Positions 6,263 through 11,907 of a stretch of DNA of 11,907 nucleotides are shown here, in pieces. The stretch spans positions 1 to 11,907 of the forward strand of contig JAISLG010000055.1 of the NCBI GenBank assembly GCA_031260615.1, in the 5' to 3' direction. A program made the translations under genes and the position numbers. Each line of letters starts with the position of its first letter. Positions within the stretch are counted from its first letter, which is position 1. A model generated the notes under the pieces. It saw only the letters and a list, made by a program, of their open reading frames with translations, was not told where the DNA came from and searched no databases. Source of the stretch: Oscillospiraceae bacterium. Its GTDB lineage: Bacteria; Bacillota; Clostridia; Oscillospirales; Ruminococcaceae.

Positions 6263-7069
6263 TTACTTAATTCGGACGGGAGTAAACTCCGTCCCGTCAG
6301 CCGAGCAATTTTGGAACTTTATCCCATACCGTTCGCCCCCGAACGCATTATTTAACTGCGCCCCGTGCAAATGCCCGTAATAACTCCGCCGTATCTCATA
6401 CGCGCGCATAACATCGAGCATTTCGGTATTCTCGCTATTTTTACCGATACCGTCCGCGCCGTACACACACGGGTAATGCGTGAATACTATTATCTCGTTG
6501 TCGGGCTTGTCGGATTTATCGGCGTTATCGGGCGTATCGGATTTATCGGCGTTATCGGCTTTATCTGCTTTATCGGACATTTTCGCCTGTAATTGTTTTG
6601 CGGCACTGAGGGATAACGCGAGTCGCCCCGCCTCACGCGCCCGTATTTTAACATCGTCCGTTTCGGCGTTATCGCGGTCGATATTAAGCCAACCGCGCGT
6701 ACCGCATATTATTTTGTCCTCCGCGAGGATTGCGTCGTTCCATATAACGGATATGCTATCGAACCCGTGTTCGGCGATTAACTGCCGTGTTTTCGCGGCG
6801 GTTGTCCACCATAGGTCGTGGTTGCCTTTGAGTATTATCTTTCTCCCGTTTAACTTCTCGTGGATATACCGCAAATCGGGTACAACCGCGTCTGTTTTTA
6901 GAGCCCACGAAATATCCCCGGCGACAACAACCGTATCCCCCTCGTCAACCATATAATTCCAGTTGTCGGTAATCCGCTCAACATAGTTATCCCACCCCGA
7001 AAAGATATGCATTGTCTTACCCTCGTCCCCGAACGGCAAATGCAAATCCGCTAACGCAAACAAACTCAT
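6263..7069 (-). CDS. calcineurin-like metallophosphoesterase of unknown substrate
   Basis: The 268 residues carry all blocks of the two-metal calcineurin-like phosphoesterase fold: Asp8-x-His10 (ADLHLPFGD), GDTVVVAGDISWA (44-56, Asp52), LKGNHDLWW (80-88, Asn83/His84), FTHYP (196-200, His198) and GHLHG (232-236). The overall pattern resembles the predicted phosphohydrolases common in Clostridia with no settled substrate. Residues 165-191 are a hydrophilic insert of repeated Asp-Lys-(Ala/Ser/Pro) triplets, encoded by a 9-bp minisatellite, placed between the third and fourth metal blocks. It is predicted to be a flexible loop and does not remove a ligand. The ATG at 7069 lies 8 bp after thrC, implying co-transcription, with only a weak ribosome site. 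tig follows. I assign no specific role. Confidence 0.88.
   Translation of the reverse strand: MSLFALADLHLPFGDEGKTMHIFSGWDNYVERITDNWNYMVDEGDTVVVAGDISWALKTDAVVPDLRYIHEKLNGRKIILKGNHDLWWTTAAKTRQLIAEHGFDSISVIWNDAILAEDKIICGTRGWLNIDRDNAETDDVKIRAREAGRLALSLSAAKQLQAKMSDKADKADNADKSDTPDNADKSDKPDNEIIVFTHYPCVYGADGIGKNSENTEMLDVMRAYEIRRSYYGHLHGAQLNNAFGGERYGIKFQNCSADGTEFTPVRIK
6501..6581 (-). repeat. 9-bp coding minisatellite in the phosphoesterase gene
   Basis: Nine consecutive 9-bp units start at 6501 on the plus strand, with variants TCGGATTTA, TCGGCGTTA, TCGGGCGTA, TCGGCTTTA and TCTGCTTTA. TCGGATTTA and TCGGCGTTA each occur twice. The unit length keeps the reading frame and encodes Asp-Lys/Asn-Ala/Ser/Pro triplets. 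Slippage expansion inside a surface loop is the likely origin. Confidence 0.85.
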
Positions 7070-7077
7070 ATTACCGC

Positions 7078-8550
7078 TTAAAACCCTAAATATTCCGCGA
7101 CGATAGCTTTGAGGTCGGCAACTTCGGCAACGCGGGTGAAACGGGGTTGTTTCCCTTTAAGCGCGGCGAGCGGTTCGGGTATCGGTACGCCCGTGAACTG
7201 TTCTAAATCCTCGGAAGTGCCATTATCCTTGCCTGTCAGCGCATTGTACACACTGTCCGCGAATTTGTAAGGGGACGCGGTACTCGCGATTATTGTTTTG
7301 GTGAGGTCGCCTGTTTCTTGCTTGTACTGCTTATACACGCCGAACGCGACTGCTGTATGGGTATCAATTAGATAATGGTGTTTTTCCCAAACGTGTTTGA
7401 TATGCTCTTTTGTTTCCTCATCATTACGCGACCCCGCGTATATAAGGGATTGGAGTTTACCACGCACGTCCTCACTCACACGGTATCTGCCCGAGTCATT
7501 CAGTTCATTCATAAGCGCGTACGTCATTTTGTCGTCGTTGCCGTACAGGTGGTAAATTAACCGTTCGAGGTTCGAGGATATGAGAATATCCATAGACGGC
7601 GAATTAGTTACAAAGAAGTCACGGCGTTTATCGTACACACCCGTTTCTATGAAGTCGGTGAGGACTTTATTACGGTTGCTCGCGCAGAGCAATTTACCGA
7701 ACGGCACGCCGATTTTCCGCGCGTAGTACGCGGCGAGGATATTACCGAAGTTACCCGTGGGAACGCAGACATTAACCTTTTCGCCGTTATTTATCTCCCC
7801 GTCACGAACCAAGTCGCAATACGCGGAAACGTAGTACGCGATTTGCGGTATGAGTCGCCCGACATTGATTGAATTCGCGCTTGAAAAGAAGAGGTTATGC
7901 TCGGCGAGTTCCGCCTCGAAGTGCTTATCATTTAGCAGTGTCTTAACTGTGGTCTGGCAATCGTCGAAATTACCTTTCACACCGACAACGTAAAGGTTAT
8001 CCCCCTCTTGGGATTGCATTTGGAGTTTCTGAGTCGGGCTTACACCGTCCTCGGGGTAAAAGACGATTACTTCCGTCCCCGCAACGTCTTTGAAACCTTC
8101 CAACGCGGCTTTGCCCGTATCCCCACTTGTCGCGGTTAATATCACAGTTTTCCGCCCGGGGTACAATTTATCCGCCGCCGCCGTGAGTAGGAGTGGGAGG
8201 GCTTGGAGTGCCATATCCTTAAACGCGGCAGTCGGGCCGTGCCATAGTTCGAGGAAATATGCTCCCGCGCCGATACGTTTAATCTCAGCGACATCGGACA
8301 CATCGAAGTTATCGTAGGCGTTTTTGCCGAGGGTATCGAAATTGACTCCCTCGTAACCGCTCAAAAACAAGCGGAACACTTCCGCCGCCCTAAGCGCGTA
8401 TTGCAACCCGGACAACCGCGCGAAATCCGCCTTATCGAGGCGCGGCAACGATTCGGGTACAAACAACCCACCGTCGTCAACCAGCCCTTTAAGAACCGCG
8501 TCAGCGGCGGAAACGGATATTTTATTCGCGCGTGTACTTGTATAATTCAT
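7078..8550 (-). CDS. thrC: threonine synthase
   Basis: This PLP enzyme converts O-phospho-L-homoserine to threonine, the last step of the pathway. The 490 residues open with the threonine-synthase N-terminal block (YTSTRANKISVSAADAVLKGLVDDGGLFVPE). The cofactor lysine is Lys111 in ELWHGPTAAFKDMALQ. The phosphate-binding TATSGDTGKAALEGF follows, then EVIVFYPEDGVSPTQKLQMQSQEG, NSINVGRLIPQIAYY and VPTGNFGNILAAYYAR. The length fits the longer (yeast/E. coli-like) class. Initiation is at an ATG at 8550 with a purine-rich AAAGAAA but no strong SD, 13 bp after rnhB. With that spacing there is no room for a T-box or other threonine-sensing leader. Other threonine genes are not in the window. Confidence 0.97.
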   Translation of the reverse strand: MNYTSTRANKISVSAADAVLKGLVDDGGLFVPESLPRLDKADFARLSGLQYALRAAEVFRLFLSGYEGVNFDTLGKNAYDNFDVSDVAEIKRIGAGAYFLELWHGPTAAFKDMALQALPLLLTAAADKLYPGRKTVILTATSGDTGKAALEGFKDVAGTEVIVFYPEDGVSPTQKLQMQSQEGDNLYVVGVKGNFDDCQTTVKTLLNDKHFEAELAEHNLFFSSANSINVGRLIPQIAYYVSAYCDLVRDGEINNGEKVNVCVPTGNFGNILAAYYARKIGVPFGKLLCASNRNKVLTDFIETGVYDKRRDFFVTNSPSMDILISSNLERLIYHLYGNDDKMTYALMNELNDSGRYRVSEDVRGKLQSLIYAGSRNDEETKEHIKHVWEKHHYLIDTHTAVAFGVYKQYKQETGDLTKTIIASTASPYKFADSVYNALTGKDNGTSEDLEQFTGVPIPEPLAALKGKQPRFTRVAEVADLKAIVAEYLGF

Positions 8551-8563
8551 TTTCTTTACTTAA

Positions 8564-9316
8564 TTAAAAAGGGTAATCTTCAACTTCTTGTTTAGCGACT
8601 TCCGCGAGTTTAGCGGCTTGCGCTGCCTGTTGTTTCGCGAGTATTTTTTTAACGAATGTTCTGCGGTGTTCACTGCACAACCCATATTTATTTATTGCGG
8701 CGATATGCTCTCTGGTGCCGTATCCTTTATGCTTATCGAACGCGTAATCCGGGTATTCGGCGGCGATATGGTTAATCATATACTCATCTCGGACTGTCTT
8801 AGCCATAATACTTGCACAGGCGATTGCGAACGACTTGGCATCACCGCCGACGACTGTTTCTTGTATAAGGTCGTTATTCTCGAATTTTTTATTTCCGTCA
8901 ACGAGTATCACGATAGGGAGGGGCTTTGCACTCTCCCTTACATCGGGGAACGCTGTTTCGATACAACAATACACGGCGTTCCGCATAGCGAACAGGGTTG
9001 CTTCGAGTATATTAACGGAGTCAATTATTTTTGCGGGAACCAAGTCGACACTGTTAGCGAGGGTATTCTCGCGTATTTCCTCACGCAACTTATTACGGCG
9101 TTTTTCAGACAACTTCTTGCTATCATTAACCCCGACAATACCCGTGCCGCACCTAACGGCGACTGCCCCTGCGGCGACTGGTCCCGCAAGCGGACCGCGC
9201 CCTGCCTCGTCGACCCCGACAATAATAACTTCCTCGGGAGCGACACCAAACAACTCGGCATATTGCCGACGTTTTTCGTCATCAAACGCTATAAGCGACT
9301 GTGATACATCTAACAT
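8564..9316 (-). CDS. rnhB: ribonuclease HII
   Basis: RNase HII cuts the RNA strand of RNA-DNA hybrids, including single ribonucleotides embedded in DNA. The 250 residues show GVDEAGRGPLAGPV (34-47, Asp36 and Glu37), NDSKKLSEKRR (64-74), ILVDGN (137-142, Asp140) and GGDAKSFAIACASIMAKTVRDEYM (157-180, with Asp177), then HKGYGTREH and SEHRRTF. These give the complete DEDD active site. An N-terminal helix of about 28 residues precedes the catalytic domain. After HRRTF comes an Ala/Lys/Gln-rich helical tail ending EVEDYPF, which resembles an SSB-type acidic tip. The ATG at 9316 has only a weak AGG upstream. In related genomes the gene follows rbgA closely, whereas here 315 bp of repeat-rich DNA intervene. 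Confidence 0.97.
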   Translation of the reverse strand: MLDVSQSLIAFDDEKRRQYAELFGVAPEEVIIVGVDEAGRGPLAGPVAAGAVAVRCGTGIVGVNDSKKLSEKRRNKLREEIRENTLANSVDLVPAKIIDSVNILEATLFAMRNAVYCCIETAFPDVRESAKPLPIVILVDGNKKFENNDLIQETVVGGDAKSFAIACASIMAKTVRDEYMINHIAAEYPDYAFDKHKGYGTREHIAAINKYGLCSEHRRTFVKKILAKQQAAQAAKLAEVAKQEVEDYPF

Positions 9317-9631
9317 AAATACCTATTACACACAAAGGGCAACCAAATTTATTCCGAGGTTTTGTTATGGCGAATACAAGTGCAAATGCGAATGTATTTT
9401 AATAAACGCAAACAATCTACCATAAAAGTGTCGTGTAGGGGGGCGATGTCCACATCGCCCCGTGACAAGGACACACCACGTTAACGATACCAACAATAAA
9501 CGCAAACGATAGACCATTAACGTATCGTGTAGGGGGCGATGTCCACATCGCCCCGTGACAAGGACACAGATGTCCACATCGCCCCGTGACATCGGTAACA
9601 CGCTCTTTTTTTATTGCCACTTGTGTTTATA
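9317..9631. other. repeat-bearing intergenic region between rbgA and rnhB
   Basis: This is the largest gene-free stretch in the window. From 9401 to about 9590 it is filled by two direct repeats with strong palindromes and a partial third. The remaining 9317-9400 is AT-rich. No convincing -35/-10 pair for rnhB and no U-tract terminator for rbgA were found. Short overlapping ORFs here are translations of the repeats and are not credible genes. Confidence 0.7.
9401..9590. repeat. two 74-bp direct repeats with GGGGCGATGT palindromes plus a partial third
   Basis: Unit 1 (9401-9474) and unit 2 (9495-9567) begin AATAAACGCAAAC and end CCCCGTGACAAGGACAC, with a period of 94 bp and a few mismatches. 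Each holds a near-perfect palindrome: GGGGCGATGT, two C bases, ACATCGCCCC (9440-9461 and 9533-9554). A third fragment (9569-9590) keeps GATGTCCACATCGCCCCGTGAC but lacks the left G-run. The pattern resembles REP- or MITE-like intergenic palindromes that are dispersed in many Clostridia and Bacteroidetes. It carries no coding capacity. In the rbgA transcript each palindrome would fold into a very stable hairpin without a U-tract. Confidence 0.88.
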
Positions 9632-10609
9632 TTATGTCTTTGGTATTTCGAGTGTTATCTTACCTATCTTGCCCCCTCGAAACTCATCGAGTAATATTGC
9701 CGCCGCGCGCCCAATGTCGGGGTTACCCCCCTGAATCAGAAAGCCGCGGTTATAGGATATTGCCGTCAGTATCGGGTATTCTGGGGTGGGGGGTAGTGGT
9801 GCGGTTACTTTGTATCGTTGGGACAACTCAGTCGGGTAGTTATCGAACAGGTATTGTCCGAGTTTTTCCGCGATAAGAGTGGTGTCGTATACGGTGTCTT
9901 TAACCGCGCCTGTCCACGCAAGTTTCAGTGCAGTACCCCCGTTTAACTTTTTCGGTAGTACACCCGGGGTATCGATAAGCACAAAGTCATTGCAATTTAT
10001 CTGTCGCCGCGCCCGCGTAACGCCCGGTCGGTCGGATACTGCCGCTTTTTTTCCGCCGCTCAATTTGTTAATGAACGATGATTTACCGCTGTTTGGGATA
10101 CCCGTGATAATAACATACGGGATATATTTTATCCCCTTTGCCTTTTTGAACGACAATTTTTCGGCGAGTACAGTATTGATTGCGTTTTGGAATTTAGCAA
10201 TACCCGTGCCGTTTTTGCTATCCGACACAAGCACGGCAGCTCCGAGTGCACGGTAGTGTTCTGCCCACAGTTTAGTAACGTACTCGTCCGCCAAATCGGA
10301 CTTATTGAGTATCACGAGGGTGGTATTGGTAATCGCGGTACAATTCGAGGCTTTCGGACATCTGCTATCCGTGACAACCGCGGTAATATCCGCTTTTTCG
10401 GCGGCAATATCGCGGCTTGCTCGTGTCATATGCCCGGGGAACCAGTTAATTTCGACTACATCGCCCCCGACATCTCCATTAGCAGTAGGCTTTGGTTTAG
10501 AAACGGGCTTGTTTGCGCGTTCGGTATGCGGTTTGTCCTTGTCATAACGTGGTTTATCCTTGTCGTAGCGTGGTTTGCCGTATTGCTTATTATCTTTTTT
10601 TTTCGTCAC
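9632..10609 (-). CDS. rbgA: ribosome biogenesis GTPase RbgA (YlqF)
   Basis: RbgA is a circularly permuted GTPase needed for late assembly of the 50S subunit. The hallmark INWFPGHMTRA is at 54-64. GTPase motifs appear in permuted order: NKSD (G4, 102-105), GIPNSGKSS (G1, 170-178), RPGVTR (G2, 194-199) and DTPG (G3, 213-216). A C-terminal helical domain follows. A GTG start at 10609 overlaps the lepB TGA by four bases, implying translational coupling. About 50 basic residues precede the core, including two KPRYDKD units. The normal N-terminus is only a few residues, so this is an added tail. The stretch between DSRCP and NKSD is about five residues shorter than I expect for the family. It follows rplS and lepB, as in many Firmicutes. 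Confidence 0.94.
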   Translation of the reverse strand: MTKKKDNKQYGKPRYDKDKPRYDKDKPHTERANKPVSKPKPTANGDVGGDVVEINWFPGHMTRASRDIAAEKADITAVVTDSRCPKASNCTAITNTTLVILNKSDLADEYVTKLWAEHYRALGAAVLVSDSKNGTGIAKFQNAINTVLAEKLSFKKAKGIKYIPYVIITGIPNSGKSSFINKLSGGKKAAVSDRPGVTRARRQINCNDFVLIDTPGVLPKKLNGGTALKLAWTGAVKDTVYDTTLIAEKLGQYLFDNYPTELSQRYKVTAPLPPTPEYPILTAISYNRGFLIQGGNPDIGRAAAILLDEFRGGKIGKITLEIPKT

Positions 10610-11388
10610 AATATCCCCATTTTATCAAACGGGCGAATACGGAACAATGCCTTACCCACCACCATTCGCATATCGACCATACCCACTTCAACGGAACGGC
10701 TGTCTTTCGACACACCGCGGTTATCGCCGAGGACGAATATACAACCTTCGGGGATAATTTCCTCGCCGCCCTCGAACAGCGTACCGTAGATTTGGTTATC
10801 CGCGATACCATAATGGAAGTCACGGACGAGGTGTCCGTCCTCATACCACGACCCATCGAGGAATTCTTTTTTGAGAGCAACGCCGTTACGATAGACGACT
10901 TCTTCTTTGAAATCAATGCGTATCCTATCGCCAGCCACGCCGACGACACGTTTAATGATAGGCTCACCGCGCGTACCCGTACGCGAGTTCATAACGTCCT
11001 CCGCCCAAACTACTACAATATCGTTATACGCGGGGTCATAGAAAAGGTCGGAAATGGCGAGCATTTGCTTATCTTCGAGGGTGGGGAGCATACTATCGCC
11101 GCTGACGACTGTTTCCCGAAAGAGGAACACAAACGCGAGTGTTACGCAGATAAACGGGACTAAAACCACACCGAGCCAATCAGTGAGGTTTTGCAGAATA
11201 TACTCAATACGCGGCAGAGTGAAATCATCTTCCGCGTAGAGAGGGGTATTCCCAGAGGGCAAGTCGTCCGTTGTAACGACTTGAATTGTTTCACTCGAAA
11301 CATCAGACCTATCAGCGTCATCGGGGGTATCCCCACCGTTATCGGACGCTGGCGGACTTTTCACGAATATATCGCCGTTGTTTTTCAA
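10606..11388 (-). CDS. lepB: type I signal peptidase
   Basis: LepB removes signal peptides from exported proteins at the outer face of the membrane. The 260 residues contain one membrane segment (about 72-90, LGVVLVPFICVTLAFVFLF). Next come the nucleophile Ser99 in SGDSMLPTL, the general base Lys146 in GEPIIKRVVGVAGDRI, and VLGDNRGVSKDSRSVEVG, the conserved GDNR..SxDSR box. The first 60 residues are acidic and Ser/Asp-rich, predicted to be disordered and cytoplasmic, which is longer than the usual short tail. The start is a TTG at 11388 with AAAAGG upstream. A GTG eight codons later lacks a ribosome site. The gene sits 30 bp after rplS and overlaps rbgA by four bases, so all three are likely one transcript. 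Confidence 0.96.
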   Translation of the reverse strand: MKNNGDIFVKSPPASDNGGDTPDDADRSDVSSETIQVVTTDDLPSGNTPLYAEDDFTLPRIEYILQNLTDWLGVVLVPFICVTLAFVFLFRETVVSGDSMLPTLEDKQMLAISDLFYDPAYNDIVVVWAEDVMNSRTGTRGEPIIKRVVGVAGDRIRIDFKEEVVYRNGVALKKEFLDGSWYEDGHLVRDFHYGIADNQIYGTLFEGGEEIIPEGCIFVLGDNRGVSKDSRSVEVGMVDMRMVVGKALFRIRPFDKMGIL

Positions 11389-11418
11389 AACAGCCTTTTG
11401 CTTTCAATTTTTTTGCAA

Positions 11419-11790
11419 TTATTTTTTTCCAACGGGTTTGGTATCGAACTTTGTTTTAATTTTAGCGGCTTTCCCGACCTTATCGCGGAGGTAATAAAGT
11501 TTCGCACGGCGAACCTTACCGCGAGTAATGACATCTACCTGAGTAACAGACGGCCCGTGTAACGGGAATACACGTTCAACGCCGACCCCGTAAGCGATAC
11601 GGCGAACGGTAAAAGTTTCTGCAATACCGCCGTGTTTTTTCGCAATAACAACGCCCTCAAAGTTCTGTATACGGGAGTTATTCCCCTCCGTTATACGAAC
11701 GTGTACGCGAACAGTATCCCCGACATTGAATTTGGGTGCATTCTCTTTGATGCCGTCTTTGGCAATCAATTCCAGTGCATTTACGCCCAT
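11419..11790 (-). CDS. rplS: 50S ribosomal protein bL19
   Basis: This 123-residue protein has the expected length of bL19, which lies at the interface of the 50S and 30S subunits. Typical family stretches are [55 protein letters not shown] and [19 protein letters not shown]. The ATG at 11790 has AAGGAG seven bases upstream. It heads the rplS-lepB-rbgA cluster. The usual upstream partners rpsP, rimM and trmD are not seen: the 117 bp to the right edge carry no coding continuation. The gene therefore probably has its own promoter and leader. Confidence 0.97.
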   Translation of the reverse strand: MGVNALELIAKDGIKENAPKFNVGDTVRVHVRITEGNNSRIQNFEGVVIAKKHGGIAETFTVRRIAYGVGVERVFPLHGPSVTQVDVITRGKVRRAKLYYLRDKVGKAAKIKTKFDTKPVGKK

Positions 11791-11817
11791 TGGTTTTCTC
11801 CTTGCATTCTATTAGCG

Positions 11818-11852
11818 GTTCATACTGACGCACTTCGCCGTCACAGAGGAAC
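11818..11852 (-). promoter_or_regulatory. possible structured leader upstream of rplS
   Basis: In the transcript, GUUC...GAAC (11852-11849 with 11821-11818) encloses UGACG/CGUCA (11843-11839 with 11830-11826) around an 8-nt loop, giving a two-tier stem about 28 nt before the rplS start. bL19 leaders that bind the protein are known in some Firmicutes, but I cannot match this to one. No clear promoter hexamers were found in the visible leader. Confidence 0.35.
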
Positions 11853-11907
11853 TCTTTTTTATATTCTCATCGCTCAACACGATACGAAAAAAATATTACC
11901 ATTTATT

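Noticed and set aside
8551..8563. Threonine-responsive leader (T-box or attenuator) before thrC
   Set aside because: Only 13 bp separate rnhB and thrC, leaving no room.
8588..9304. 238-codon plus-strand open frame opposite rnhB
   Set aside because: It is complementary to a complete, well-supported RNase HII gene and has no recognisable domain.
9401..9590. Possible CRISPR array
   Set aside because: Only two full units about 74 bp long, irregular spacing, similar sequence between copies and no cas genes.
9365..9620. Short minus-strand frames with repeated CHGAMWTSPP-like peptides
   Set aside because: They are translations of the palindromic intergenic repeats in different frames, with no ribosome site or family resemblance.
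9591..9631. Terminator downstream of rbgA
   Set aside because: The A/T run there is not preceded by a stem on the minus strand. The nearest palindromes lack U-tracts.

Overview
The window reads as chromosomal DNA from a Gram-positive, Clostridia-like bacterium, probably an uncultured or little-studied lineage. Evidence: the familiar Firmicute gene orders rpsF-ssb-rpsR, tig-clpP-clpX and rplS-lepB-rbgA-rnhB; AGGAGG-type Shine-Dalgarno (SD) sequences; a consensus sigma-A promoter; and moderate GC. All twelve protein genes that lie wholly inside the window, and a thirteenth cut by the left edge, are on the minus strand. They are therefore read from right to left. No mobile-element gene, rRNA, tRNA or CRISPR array was seen.

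Right block (11790 down to 8564): rplS (ribosomal protein bL19), lepB (type I signal peptidase), rbgA (50S assembly GTPase) and rnhB (RNase HII). lepB and rbgA overlap by four bases. A 315-bp gap filled with palindromic repeats separates rbgA from rnhB. Middle block (8550 down to 2473): thrC, a metallophosphoesterase, tig, clpP, clpX and then proB (to 1667). This is a folding and proteolysis cluster flanked by amino-acid biosynthesis genes. The clpP-clpX gap carries 107/108-bp direct repeats that run into the 3' end of clpP. Left block (1496 down to 1): rpsF, ssb and rpsR, driven by a TTGACA-17-TATAAT promoter.

The functions are housekeeping: ribosome proteins and assembly (bL19, bS6, bS18, RbgA), nascent-chain folding and degradation (trigger factor, ClpXP), secretion (LepB), DNA maintenance (SSB, RNase HII), and threonine and proline synthesis. 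I found no convincing new multi-gene system. The unusual features are in the sequence texture: GATC, CATG and CTAG are absent from the whole window by eye; two different intergenic repeat families sit inside otherwise compact operons; a perfect 16-bp hairpin covers the ssb stop codon; and low-complexity segments have expanded in several core proteins (SSB linker, S18 N-terminus, RbgA N-terminus, LepB N-terminus, a 9-bp minisatellite inside the phosphoesterase).
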